From contig CAIPVV010000021.1 in the NCBI GenBank assembly GCA_903868595.1, forward strand, positions 1 to 64,000: DNA of 64,000 bases. The letters run 5' to 3'. This DNA is from an uncultured Pseudomonadota bacterium (GTDB lineage Bacteria; Pseudomonadota; Gammaproteobacteria; Steroidobacterales; Steroidobacteraceae). The notes beneath the pieces are model-generated. The model ran no database searches and was not told where the DNA came from. It saw only the letters and a list, made by a program, of their open reading frames with translations. The first letter of the stretch is position 1, and every line of letters starts with the position of its first letter. The position numbers were made by a program, and so were the translations under genes. Of this stretch, positions 1 through 9,600 are shown piece by piece.

Positions 1-2194
1 CAGCGGCCAACGCTGCCGGCGCTGCGCCTGGCGGAGCCGGCGCGCGTGGCGGCACGCGGCTGGGCACGCGCGGCAGGCCGGTGTGCTGCGTCCGCAGGGG
101 CTGGTGGCGTGCGCTGCGCGGCGACCCCGGCAGGCGGCGGCCCTCCGCCGCCTGGCCCGTGCCGGCCGGCTGGTAGGAAGGAATCAGGTGCTGCGGCCCG
201 TTGCCGATCAGGTTGGCGCGGCCCATGCGCCGCAGCGCCTCGCGCAGCACCGGCCAGTTGTTGGGATCGTGGTAGCGCAGGAAGGCCTTGTGCAGCCGGC
301 GCTGGCGCAGTCCCTTGGCGATCGGCACGTCCTCGCTGTCACGCGTGACACGCTTCAGGGGATTCTTGCCGCTGTGGTACATGGCCGTGGCCGTGGCCAT
401 CGGCGAGGGCAGGAAGGCCTGCACCTGGTCGGCCCGGAAGCCGTTCTGCTTCAGCCAGATCGCCAGCTCCAGCATGTCCTCGTCGGTCGTGCCGGGATGC
501 GCCGCGATGAAATACGGAATGAGGTACTGCTCCTTGCCGGCTTCCTTGGAGTAGCGGTCAAAGAGCTCTTTGAAGCGATAGTAGGTACCTACGCCCGGCT
601 TCATCATCTTGGCCAGGGGTGCATCGCGGATGTGCTCGGGCGCGATCTTCAGGTAGCCGCCGACGTGGTGCTGGGCGAGCTCTTTCACGTACTCCGGCGA
701 CTCGATCGCCAGGTCATAGCGCACGCCGGAGGCGATCAGGACCTTCTTGATGCCCGGCAGCTCGCGTGCCTTGCGGTAGAGGCTGATGAGCGGCGTGTGG
801 TCGGTGTTGAGGTTCGAGCAGACGGTCGGGAACACACAGGACGGCAGGCGGCAGGCCGCCTCGATCGTGCGGCTCTTGCAGGCGATGCGGTACATATTGG
901 CCGTTGGGCCACCCAGGTCCGAGATCACGCCGGTGAAGCCCGGCACGGTATCCCGGATGGTCTCGATCTCGCGGATGATCGAGTCCTCGGAGCGGTTCTG
1001 GATGATGCGGCCCTCGTGCTCGGTGATCGAGCAGAAGCTGCAACCGCCGAAGCAGCCGCGCTGGATCGCGATCGAGAAGCGGATCATCTTGTAGGCCGGG
1101 ATCTCGGCGTTGCCATAGAAGGGATGCGGGCGGCGCTGGTAGGGCAGCTCGTACAGCAGGTCCATCTCGGGGGTCGTCAACGGGATCGGCGGCGGGTTGA
1201 GCCACACGTCCACGTTGCCGTGCCGCTGCACCAGCGCACGGGCATTACCCGGGTTGGCCTCCAGGTGCAGGATGCGCGAGGCATGCGCGTAGAGCACCGG
1301 GTCGGCCGCCACCTGCTCGTAGGACGGCATGCGGATCACGCTGTGGCCGCGATCCACGCTCTTCACGCGCCGCACGAACTTCACCACGTTCTCGCCCTCG
1401 GGCAAGGCGGGCGCCACAGCGTCCTTCTGCGGCTCCATCGAGTACGGGTCGATCGGCGGGTTCAGCGGGCCGGGCGCATCCAGGTGGGTGGAATCGATCT
1501 CGATGTAGTCGGCGCCGTAGCCCTTGCGGACGAAGGAGGTGCCGCGAAGGTCCGTGATCGACTCGATCGACTCGCCGGCATCCATGCGCCGGGCAATGTC
1601 GGTGATCTGCCGCTCGCCGTTGCCGTACACCAGCAGGTCGGCCTTGGAGTCCATCAGCACGGAGCGACGGACTTTCTCGCTCCAGTAATCAAAGTGCGCG
1701 ATGCGCCGCAGGGACGCCTCGATGCCACCGATGACGATGGGTACATCCTTGTAGGCTTCACGGGCGCGCTGCGAGTAGACGATGACGGAGCGATCAGGCC
1801 GCTTGCCACCCTCGCCTGCCGGCGTGTACGCATCGTCGCTGCGCACCCGCCGGTCGGAGGTGTAGCGGTTGACCATGGAGTCCATGTTGCCGGCGGTGAT
1901 GCCAAAGAACAGGCGCGGCTTGCCGAGAGCGCGGAAGGCCTCCGGCCCCTGCCAGTCTGGCTGCGCGATGATACCCACCCGCAGACCCTGGGACTCCAGT
2001 AGCCGGCCGATGATGGCCATGCCGAAGCTGGGATGGTCCACGTACGCGTCCCCGGACACCACGATGACGTCGCACTGGTCCCAGCCGAGAGCGTCCATTT
2101 CCGCCCGGGTCATGGGCAGGAAGGGTGCGGGCGGGCGCGGCGCCGGAACGGCCACCGTGATCGGCGCGGGAAGGGGAGCAAGAGCCTGCGACAT
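1..2194 (-). CDS. ygiQ: YgiQ family radical SAM protein (partial, 3' end missing)
   Basis: The leftward reading frame is open from ATG at 2194 to the window edge, about 731 codons, so only the C-terminal end is cut off. A radical-SAM cluster motif CxxxCxxC lies in the stretch [18 protein letters not shown] (about nt 1030-1080). The N-terminal segment [20 protein letters not shown] and the C-terminal segment [10 protein letters not shown] are typical of the YgiQ/UPF0313 family. YgiQ proteins bind a 4Fe-4S cluster and SAM; their substrate is not settled. An in-frame internal ATG at 2113 also exists; the extra N-terminus before it is Ala/Pro-rich, and neither start has a clear ribosome binding site. 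Past the conserved core (below nt 180) the frame runs into a low-complexity Pro/Ala/Arg tail. The gene is certain; the function is known only at family level. Confidence 0.93.
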   Translation of the reverse strand, partial: MSQALAPLPAPITVAVPAPRPPAPFLPMTRAEMDALGWDQCDVIVVSGDAYVDHPSFGMAIIGRLLESQGLRVGIIAQPDWQGPEAFRALGKPRLFFGITAGNMDSMVNRYTSDRRVRSDDAYTPAGEGGKRPDRSVIVYSQRAREAYKDVPIVIGGIEASLRRIAHFDYWSEKVRRSVLMDSKADLLVYGNGERQITDIARRMDAGESIESITDLRGTSFVRKGYGADYIEIDSTHLDAPGPLNPPIDPYSMEPQKDAVAPALPEGENVVKFVRRVKSVDRGHSVIRMPSYEQVAADPVLYAHASRILHLEANPGNARALVQRHGNVDVWLNPPPIPLTTPEMDLLYELPYQRRPHPFYGNAEIPAYKMIRFSIAIQRGCFGGCSFCSITEHEGRIIQNRSEDSIIREIETIRDTVPGFTGVISDLGGPTANMYRIACKSRTIEAACRLPSCVFPTVCSNLNTDHTPLISLYRKARELPGIKKVLIASGVRYDLAIESPEYVKELAQHHVGGYLKIAPEHIRDAPLAKMMKPGVGTYYRFKELFDRYSKEAGKEQYLIPYFIAAHPGTTDEDMLELAIWLKQNGFRADQVQAFLPSPMATATAMYHSGKNPLKRVTRDSEDVPIAKGLRQRRLHKAFLRYHDPNNWPVLREALRRMGRANLIGNGPQHLIPSYQPAGTGQAAEGRRLPGSPRSARHQPLRTQHTGLPRVPSRVPPRAPAPPGAAPAALAA

Positions 2195-2432
2195 GCGGGA
2201 GGAAGTGCCTGAGGGATCGGAGCCCACAGTGTAGCTGTTGGGCACAGGCCCTGGCGTCAAGGAACTGAAAATCATGCAGTATCTCGAGACATTCCGCAGT
2301 GCAGCGTCGGCGGCAGGCCGGCGTAACGCGCGGCCCGGGAGACTGGGGCGGCCGGCGCACCGCGGGGCCCTCACCGCAGCCGGCGCCCCCCTGGCAGGGA
2401 CTGCCTTGTCTGCGGCCCGGTGGGTGGTTTGC

Positions 2433-2780
2433 CTAGCGCTGCTCCTCCGTCCAGTGGAAGTTGTGCATCAGCCGGTGCAGCAGCGGCGTGAACATCACGG
2501 CCACCGTCAGCAGGAACACCAGCCCCGCGTAGAGCGCATAGCAGCCGGCAAAGAGCTTGCCCGCCGTGGAGTGCGGCGCATCCACCGGCCCCATGCCCCC
2601 GAGCAGCATCGAGGCGTTCAGGAAGGCATCCACCGCCGAGAGGTGTTCGAAGTGCTCGTAGCCGGCGATGCCCAGCAACAGGGACAAGAGCAGCAGCAGC
2701 GCGATCGCAAGGCCGTGGCGAAGCAAGCGCAGGAGGAAGGCGGAGCGGCGCAGCGGCCGTTGGTGACGGGACTCGTACAT
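2433..2780 (-). CDS. small membrane protein, unknown function
   Basis: A 115-residue protein with two strongly hydrophobic segments: residues about 19-40 ([20 protein letters not shown]) and about 85-105 ([16 protein letters not shown]). Between them a conserved-looking short loop, [12 protein letters not shown], sits where a re-entrant pore loop would lie, giving a TM-loop-TM layout that vaguely resembles one subunit of a two-helix ion channel. The canonical potassium filter TVGYG is absent, so this is only a shape resemblance. It lies 42 bp downstream of another small membrane protein and a secreted methyltransferase-like gene on the same strand, probably in one transcript. The composition and codon pattern look genuinely coding. 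Confidence 0.72.
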   Translation of the reverse strand: MYESRHQRPLRRSAFLLRLLRHGLAIALLLLLSLLLGIAGYEHFEHLSAVDAFLNASMLLGGMGPVDAPHSTAGKLFAGCYALYAGLVFLLTVAVMFTPLLHRLMHNFHWTEEQR

Positions 2781-2822
2781 CGGTGACCTCGGTCTGGGCG
2801 CGCGAGCGCGGGACGATTGGCC

Positions 2823-3161
2823 CTACTGGGTGGGCAGTATCTCATCCAGCAGCCAGTACGCGGCGAGCAGGACGGACAGCGCAGTCCCTGCGCCCCACAA
2901 GGCCCAGCGCAGGCGATGCAGCGGTCGATTGGTGGCCTGCAGCGTGCAGTCCAGTAAGTACGCCGTGCAGTAGCACAGGTTCGCCAGTACGCCCAGCAGC
3001 AGCAACGCCGCCAGCAGCGCAAGCGGCCGGACCGAGCCGAAGGCCGACCAGTTGGCCGTGGCCAGCGCGACGACGACGCCCGTCAGAATCGCGTTGTAGG
3101 GCAGGCGGCGTGGTTCCCAGAACCGCGCCGCCTCCCGCAGAACGTGGCCTGCGTTCCGCAT
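2823..3161 (-). CDS. small multi-pass membrane protein, unknown function
   Basis: A 112-residue protein with a short amphipathic N-terminus containing WEPRRLPYN, followed by four hydrophobic segments (about residues 24-40, 45-62, 63-72 and 88-108) and a short acidic C-terminus. It starts 7 bp after the stop codon of the upstream methyltransferase-like gene, which suggests translation from the same mRNA. No enzymatic motif is visible. Its packing with neighbours on both sides supports a real gene; the function is unknown. Confidence 0.7.
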   Translation of the reverse strand: MRNAGHVLREAARFWEPRRLPYNAILTGVVVALATANWSAFGSVRPLALLAALLLLGVLANLCYCTAYLLDCTLQATNRPLHRLRWALWGAGTALSVLLAAYWLLDEILPTQ

Positions 3162-3168
3162 CGCGGCG

Positions 3169-3942
3169 TTACTGCTTCGGCTTGCGGAACTTGAACACGA
3201 ACTGGTCCGTCTTGCCGCGGATGCCGGACTCGCGGTTCACGGACTTGTGGTCGTCCTGCGGGTTGCGCAGCACATCGCTCTCGCCATCGAACGTAAACCC
3301 GGCGGCCAGCACCTCGGCCTTCACGAAGTCCGGATCGATGCGATGCAGGGTCGAGGTGTCACGCTTGCCGGAGCCCTTCTCTGCCGCATGGTCGATCACG
3401 ATGTACACGCCGCCCGGCTTCAGGGAGTCGAAGACGTACTTGTTGAAAGCCGCAAGGTCCGCATTCGGGCGGTTCTGCAGGTCATGGTAGTTCAGCGACG
3501 TCCACACCACGTCCATCGGCTCGGCCATCTTGGACGTTACGTCCAGCACGCCCACCTTCACGTTGGAGAAGGCTGGGTCCGCAGCGATTGCATTCACCGC
3601 CGCCGCCGGGTCCGGCATGTTGGCCGGCGCGGTAGGGGAGCGCTGGGGCGGCAACGCGTAGACGGCGCCCTGGGGCCCCACGACCTTGCTGAAGAGGCGC
3701 GTGAAGTAGCCACCGCCCGGCAGCAGGTCCGCGACGCGATTCCCGGCCTTGATGCCGGCGAAGGCGATGACTTCCGCCGGCTTGCGATCCGCGTCGCGCG
3801 CCTTGTCGGCATCCGGTCGCGCCGCATCGGCAACGGCAGCGGTCACCGCGGCAGGTACCGGCGAGGCCGCATGGGCCGGGGACAGGGACAAGGCGAGCAG
3901 GAGCACGGCGGCGCCCCGCAGGGATTTGGAGCGAAGAGTCAT
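3169..3942 (-). CDS. secreted class I SAM-dependent methyltransferase-like protein (COG4798 type)
   Basis: A 257-residue protein with a clear Sec signal peptide (residues 1-25, cleavage after AHA). The mature part carries a Rossmann methyltransferase pattern: the nucleotide-loop region VADLLPGGGYFTRLFSKVVG, later DVVWTSLNYHDLQNR, and KPGGVYIVIDHAAEKGSG. This matches the predicted periplasmic methyltransferases grouped in COG4798. The start at 3942 is supported by an AGGGGG ribosome binding site about five bases upstream. Periplasmic methyltransferases lack an obvious SAM supply, so the true activity is unclear. It heads a likely operon with the two small membrane proteins downstream. Confidence 0.88.
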   Translation of the reverse strand: MTLRSKSLRGAAVLLLALSLSPAHAASPVPAAVTAAVADAARPDADKARDADRKPAEVIAFAGIKAGNRVADLLPGGGYFTRLFSKVVGPQGAVYALPPQRSPTAPANMPDPAAAVNAIAADPAFSNVKVGVLDVTSKMAEPMDVVWTSLNYHDLQNRPNADLAAFNKYVFDSLKPGGVYIVIDHAAEKGSGKRDTSTLHRIDPDFVKAEVLAAGFTFDGESDVLRNPQDDHKSVNRESGIRGKTDQFVFKFRKPKQ

Positions 3943-4107
3943 ACGACCCCCTTTTGTTGTGGTTGCGGCGACGACTCTACAGGATCAACCGTGTATGCCG
4001 CATTACGCGACCGCCGGGCCCCAAGATGCAGCGCATTTCGGCCCGCGACGGGCCTGTATTGGGCGCCCGAGCCGCGTCCTGGGCGGCGCACCACCGCACG
4101 CAGCGCG

Positions 4108-4533
4108 TCAGCCACCCTGCAGGCCCTGCAGAAAGGCGGCCACCGCCGCTCGCCGCCAGCGGCGCGTCTCCGGCAACTGCTCCGGGGAGAACAGTCGCTG
4201 CAGCGCCCCCCAATTGTCTTCGAGAAAGCGGCGTTGTTCGGACAACGTAAGGCGACGGGAGCCGTCCGGCAGCAGGTGCGCCCGCGGAAATCGCGCGGCG
4301 ATCGCCTCCACATCGCACAGTGGACGCTCGTCGGAGGCCGGGCCGATCGCGAACAAGCACAAGCCCCGGTCCTGCTCGAAATACACCTTGAGAAAGCCGC
4401 CGCTGGCGCAGTGGGCGCCATAGAGGTCGTCGGCCGCGCACGCGGCCGGCACGAGGCCCAACCTGCGGCACAGCGGATCAAAGTGCGCCTCGCGCTGCAC
4501 CTCGACGGTCTGGAGCACCGAGTCCAATCCCAT
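4108..4533 (-). CDS. hypothetical protein
   Basis: A 141-residue soluble protein beginning MGLDSVLQTVEVQREAHFDP, with a balanced composition that looks coding. A longer in-frame start exists at 4584, but the ATG at 4533 has AGGGTG seven bases upstream and begins where the sequence becomes protein-like. Visible features are FLKVYFEQDRGLCLFAIGPA (predicted beta strands) and a basic, Trp-containing C-terminal helix. I do not recognise a family. Confidence 0.55.
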   Translation of the reverse strand: MGLDSVLQTVEVQREAHFDPLCRRLGLVPAACAADDLYGAHCASGGFLKVYFEQDRGLCLFAIGPASDERPLCDVEAIAARFPRAHLLPDGSRRLTLSEQRRFLEDNWGALQRLFSPEQLPETRRWRRAAVAAFLQGLQGG

Positions 4534-4671
4534 GTGATCACCCTGGGGCCGGGTCCGCTGCGCCAGCCACTGGCGCCCGGGCACCGGGGCCCTCCTAACA
4601 GTTGCCTTTAGTCCGAACGCTGCACGACGAGCTGGATCTTCCCGATCGTGGCCGCGTTGCGTGTCGTGCCG

Positions 4672-4956
4672 TTAGCCGCAAGCCTCGTGTAGAGGGCCAC
4701 GGCCGCCTTGCTTTCCATTATGCCAGGCGCAAACCACAAGTAGGCAGCCCGCGTTCCCCAGCAGCTGCTCCTCGTCCCACGGCTGACTGGCCCGTGGGCG
4801 CAGCGCCGCCAGCGAGCGCGCGTCCTGCACCAACCGGACCGGCAGGCGCGAGGGATCGCCGGCCACCCCTGCGAGTCGGTTGCCGGCGACCCCGGCCTGG
4901 ATCTGCCGGGCGGACTTGACGATCACCAGGCCCTGCAGGCCCAGCCGTGCGGCCAT
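4672..4956 (-). CDS. possible small hypothetical protein
   Basis: A 94-residue frame starting MAARLGLQGLVIVKSARQIQ and ending near VCAWHNGKQ. The composition is more protein-like than the competing frames, which are Arg/Gly/Ala-rich shadows. An in-frame TTG at 5046 would extend it by 30 residues. No family, signal peptide or membrane segment is recognised and there is no good ribosome binding site. It may be a real small gene or the tail of a decayed one. Confidence 0.3.
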   Translation of the reverse strand: MAARLGLQGLVIVKSARQIQAGVAGNRLAGVAGDPSRLPVRLVQDARSLAALRPRASQPWDEEQLLGNAGCLLVVCAWHNGKQGGRGPLHEACG

Positions 4957-5070
4957 CGGCGCCCGGTTGCCGCGACCCACCTTCACGCCGCCACGCAGCG
5001 CGCCGTCTCGGGCCCTGCTCAGCAGGCACCCTGACCCACCCGGCAAACGCAGGACGACACGGTGCAGCGA

Positions 5071-5538
5071 TCAGGCCTCATCCGGATGCAATTCGGCATA
5101 GGTCGGGTCCGCATGTTCCCAGCGCGCCTCATTCTCCGCCAGGCAGGCGGCGACGGCCTCAAGGCTGACGGCACGAGGCACGGTAACGACGACGAAGTGC
5201 GCATCCGCCGCGTCGTGGCTGCAGCCCAGGTTGCGCAGCTCCTGCAGAATCTCCTCGGAGGCATTGCCTGGCGCCACGGCCAGGTCAAAGGCTACGCGGA
5301 CGGTACGATTGCCGGACTTTCTGAGCACGCGGTGAAAGGCGGGGCGCGCCTCGTCCTCATCCTGCAGCGCGAGCACCAGGTCGCCCAGCGAGACGCCATA
5401 GGCACGAACGGGACCGCCCGCCAGCTCATAGCGTTCCTCCCCCCGTTCCAGGCCCGCGATGCATTCCGTGTACTCGTTGCCTTGCTCGTCCTCGATGCGA
5501 AAGAGGATCTCAACCTGGGTGGGGGCCACATGGCTCAT
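5071..5538 (-). CDS. DUF4265 domain-containing protein
   Basis: A 155-residue soluble protein whose opening (VEILFRIEDEQGNEYTECI, then YELAGGPVRAYGVSLGDLV) and its later RTVRVAF and LRNLGCSHD segments match the DUF4265 family. Members are small cytoplasmic proteins of unknown role, often solitary and sometimes near toxin/immunity genes. No toxin is visible here. The start ATG at 5538 is the first in frame. Neighbouring sequence on both sides is weakly coding or empty. Confidence 0.82.
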   Translation of the reverse strand: MSHVAPTQVEILFRIEDEQGNEYTECIAGLERGEERYELAGGPVRAYGVSLGDLVLALQDEDEARPAFHRVLRKSGNRTVRVAFDLAVAPGNASEEILQELRNLGCSHDAADAHFVVVTVPRAVSLEAVAACLAENEARWEHADPTYAELHPDEA

Positions 5539-5901
5539 CGCTTATTACGCCTTCGCGCCTGCGCGGCGCAGCAAACCAAGCCCGGGGCAATTCACTGCTG
5601 TCCTTGGTCCTGATCACGCGGTGGTGACCGTGCCAACGGGTCGGCTCCAGCCGCTGCCCGCCCCAACCCAGCGTACAGCGCCGCCTGATCCAGCGTGAAG
5701 CGGTGGGGCGAATGAACTGCCGGTCCCGCGCCTTCTGCTCCACCACCCGGCAGAGATCACTGGCTAGGCCTCGGCGCGATCCCCACAACGCGATGCCCCG
5801 CTGCGTCGCTTCCCAGTCCCGGCAGGTGCAGCACCCGAACGGACGGGCGCCCCCAGCACCGCACCGATCCGCGGGTATCGCAGCGCGTCCTGCAGTGTCG
5901 C
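5539..5901. other. gap without a supported gene
   Basis: About 360 bp between the DUF4265 gene and a small membrane protein. A leftward frame is open through much of it (5510-5941), but its translation is rich in Arg, Trp and Cys and resembles no family. Short protein-like patches appear in two different leftward frames (around 5640-5720 and 5720-5800), which could mean a decayed gene. I cannot support an annotation. Confidence 0.4.
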
Positions 5902-6132
5902 CTACCCGTCCGCCGGTTCGCTGCTCTGGCCTGCGACCCACAGCAGCAGCAGGAAGCTGCAGGTGAAGAACGGGAACACGCCGTACAGCAGGTCACTGAC
6001 GGAGTGCGCGCGGCGATCTACCGCGATGAACACGTTGAGCCAGAAGGCGGCCACCAACGCCGCGGCGACCCAACCCGCCAGCGACACCGGCCGATACACC
6101 CAGCCCCAGGGCCGAAACCATCGTCTCTTCAT
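5902..6132 (-). CDS. small conserved membrane protein
   Basis: A 76-residue protein starting MKRRWFRPWGW with two membrane segments (about residues 18-36 and 50-68) separated by the loop RRAHSVSDLLYGVFPF. I recognise the SHSVSDxLYGxFPF pattern from small uncharacterised membrane proteins of Proteobacteria and Bacteroidetes, but know no function. The start is fixed by a strong GGGAGGGG ribosome binding site immediately upstream of ATG 6132; a longer frame from 6168 is unlikely. Confidence 0.72.
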   Translation of the reverse strand: MKRRWFRPWGWVYRPVSLAGWVAAALVAAFWLNVFIAVDRRAHSVSDLLYGVFPFFTCSFLLLLWVAGQSSEPADG

Positions 6133-6675
6133 GCGATCACCCCTCCCAACGGTTTGCTTCGACCTCACCGGCGGGTAGCGTCCACCACGCCCTGAGGCCC
6201 AAAGGTCCTGGCAGTTGCCACCTGCTCACGGCGTCGCGGGCCTGCGCAGCAGGCACAGCTCCGCGACGCTTACCCTCCACGCGATCCGCATCGCCGCAAC
6301 GCCAAACGAGGCGCGACACCCCGTTTCGCCAGGGCAGAAAGGGCCGGCTCGATAGGCCGCTCCGCCGGCCAGCGCGATCCCCAGGCGCGCGCGGCAACCC
6401 GGGGAGCGGGCTCCTGCCGGAGGGCGGCGCTCACGGCCCGTGGCCTGCCGGGCGCCTTGCAGGAGAAGCGTACTCGCTGTCGCGGACCGCTCCCAGCACC
6501 CCCGCAACGGGCGTTCCGCGGGACGCCGCGGGGCGCCCTGCGACGGGGCCCCGGCGGAGCCGGCGATGCGGGTGCGGGCGTGCATCCAACAGCAGACCCT
6601 GGCTCGTAGTGAATGCGGCACATAATCTGCGCCCTTCGCCTCCACTGACCACTGAGCCCACATAGAATCCCAGCC
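6133..6675. other. gap without a supported gene, upstream of uvrA
   Basis: About 540 bp of GC-rich DNA. Open frames exist on the leftward strand (for example 6226-6711), but their translations are low-complexity Ala/Gly/Arg sequence overlapping the uvrA start, so they look like chance frames. No convincing LexA box, sigma-70 promoter or RNA structure was found. Confidence 0.45.
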
Positions 6676-9600
6676 ATGTCCAAGCCCAACCACGGCGCCA
6701 TCTGCATTCACGGTGCGCGCCAGAACAACCTCAAGAACCTCTCACTCGACCTGCCGCTCAACGAACTGATCGTCGTGACCGGCGTGTCCGGCTCGGGCAA
6801 GTCCTCCCTCGTTTTCGATACGCTGTATGCCGAGGGCCAGCGGCGCTACGTGGAGACGTTCTCGCCGTATGCGAGGCAGTTCCTGGATCGCATGGATCGC
6901 CCGCAGGTGGACCGCATCGACGGCATTCCGCCAGCCATCGCGATCGACCAGACCAACCCGGTGCGCACTTCCCGGTCCACTGTGGGAACGATGACCGAGC
7001 TCAACGATCACCTGAAGCTGCTGTATGCGCGCGCCGGGCAGCTTCATTGCCGCGGCTGCGGCGAGCCGGTGCGTCGCGACACGACGACCACGATGTACGC
7101 CGCCCTGATCGCCGAGGCCGCCAAGCTCGCCGATCCGCGCGTCCTGATCTGCTTCGCCGTTCCGATCCCAGCCAACTTCAGCGAGGCGGAGGTCCGCAAG
7201 CTCCTGGAGGCGCAGGGCTATGTGCGCTTCCACGCGTCCGGTGCTACCGGCAAGTCCATGTCGCTGACCGTGATCCAGGACCGGATGCGCCTGGGCAACG
7301 TGGAGAGCGCGCGGGTTGTGGAGGCACTGGAGGCTGCGCTGAAGGTGGGCCGCGGACGCGTCTCCGTGCACGCGCTGGATGATGAGACGGATGCCGAGCG
7401 GGTCGTCTGGCGCTTCTCCTCCGACCTGCACTGCGCCAGCTGCGACCTCAGCTACGCCGACGCCGTGCCCAGCAGTTTCTCCTTCAATTCCCCGCTGGGA
7501 GCCTGCGCGACCTGCAAGGGCTTCGGGCGGGTGATCGGCATCGATTACGGCCTGGTGATCCCGGACGCGAACAAGACGCTCGCCCAGGGCGCGATCAAGC
7601 CCTGGCAGACGCCGACAGGCCAGGAATGCCAGGACGACCTGGAAAGGCACGCCAAGCTCGCCGGGTTCCCGCTCAACAAGCCATGGAACGAGCTCAAGCC
7701 CGAGCAGCAGCAGTGGGTGCTCAACGGCGACGGCAAGTCGGGCAAGAAGCACTGGTACGGCGTGAAGGGCTACTTCGAATACCTGGAGCGCAAGGCTTAC
7801 AAGATGCACGTGCGCGTGCTGCTCTCCAAGTACCGCTCCTACACCCTCTGTCCGTCCTGCGACGGTGCCCGCCTGCAGCCGGACTCCCTGCTGTGGCGGG
7901 TGGGCCCTTACAACCTGCACCAGCTCATGCTGCTGCCGATCCAGCGCTGCAGCGAGTTCTTCGCCGCGCTCCCATTGCCGCGGCTACAGGATGAGGCCAG
8001 CGACATGCTGCTCGGGGAGATCCGCGCACGCCTGACCTACCTGTGCGAGGTGGGACTGGGTTACCTCACGCTGGACCGGCAGTCCCGCTCGCTCTCCGGC
8101 GGAGAGGTGCAACGCATCAACCTAACCACGGCGCTGGGCACCTCCCTCGTCAACACGCTGTTCGTGCTGGATGAGCCCTCGATCGGGCTGCACCCGCGCG
8201 ACATGCTGCGCGTGATCCGCGTCATGAAGCGCCTGCGCGACTCCGGCAATTCCCTCGTGGTCGTCGAGCATGACCCGCAGATCATGCTGGAGGCGGACCG
8301 CATCCTGGACATGGGACCCGGCGCCGGCGAGAACGGCGGCCAGATCGTCTTCGCAGGGACACCGGCCCAGATGTGCCGCGACAAGCACTCCCTGACCGGT
8401 GCCTACCTGTCGGGCCGCAAGCGCATCGACTTCGCGGCGCGCAAGGCCATGGCGGCGCCGGCCAAGGACTGGATCGAACTCACCGGCGCAAGCGAGCACA
8501 ACCTGAAGAACGTGGACCTGCGCGTCCCGCTGGGGCGACTGGTCTGCGTGACCGGCGTCTCCGGCTCCGGCAAGTCCACGCTGGTGGAGGACGTACTCTA
8601 CCCCGCGCTGCTCAAGGCGCATGGCAAGCCCACCGAGGCGCCGGGCGCCTACCGCAGCCTGGCGGGCTACGAGAAGATCACGCAGGCCGTGATGGTGGAC
8701 CAGTCGCCCATCGGGCGCACGACCCGCTCCAACCCGGCCAGCTACGTGGGCGCTTTTGATCCGGTCCGCGCCCTGTTCGCAAAGCTTCCCGATGCGCTGG
8801 AGCGCAAGTACACGGCGGGCACCTTCAGCTTCAACTCCGGCACAGGACGCTGCCCGACTTGCGGCGGCAACGGCTTCGAGCACATCGAGATGCAGTTCCT
8901 CTCCGACGTGTACCTGCGCTGCGTGGAGTGCAGCGGCTCGCGCTACCGTGCCGAGACACTGGAGATCAAGTTTCAGGGCGCCGGCGGCGCCCGTGCGAGC
9001 ATCGCCGATGTGCTGGAGATGACGGTCACGGAGGCACTGGACTTCTTTGCTGCGCAGCCGGAGGTGGCGGCCCGGCTGCAGCCCCTGAGCGACGTGGGCC
9101 TGGATTACCTGAAGCTGGGTCAGCCGGTCCCGACGCTCTCCGGCGGCGAGGCGCAGCGCCTGAAGCTCGCCGGACACCTGGCCGACGCGGCCGGCGCCGG
9201 GCGCAAGTTACTCATCTTCGATGAACCCACGACCGGGCTGCACTTCGAGGACGTCTCGCGCCTGATGGGCGCCTTCGACAAGCTGCTCGCACAGGGACAT
9301 TCGCTGCTGGTGATCGAGCACAACCTGGACGTTATCCGCTCGGCCGACTGGCTGATCGACCTGGGACCGGAGGGCGGCGATGCGGGCGGGGAGATCATCG
9401 CGCAGGGTACGCCGGAGCAACTGCGCGCCGAACCGCGATCCCACACCGGTCGCGCGCTGGCGGCCTACGAGAAAGACCTGGTGGCAACGCCGGCGTCGGC
9501 CTTCGGCGTACAGGATGCGCCGCGCGGGAAGCTCAAGCCCAGCGACGCGATCGTCATCCACCATGCGCGCGAGCACAACCTCAAGAACATCGACCTGCGC

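Noticed and set aside
83-2002. A 639-codon rightward open frame at the left edge
   Set aside because: It is the exact antisense of ygiQ, which has the radical-SAM cysteines and family motifs. The rightward translation has no recognisable domain.
2823-3490. A rightward frame across the small membrane proteins and methyltransferase (2783-3490)
   Set aside because: The translation is Arg/Ser/Pro-rich shadow sequence antisense to genes with clear membrane segments and a signal peptide.
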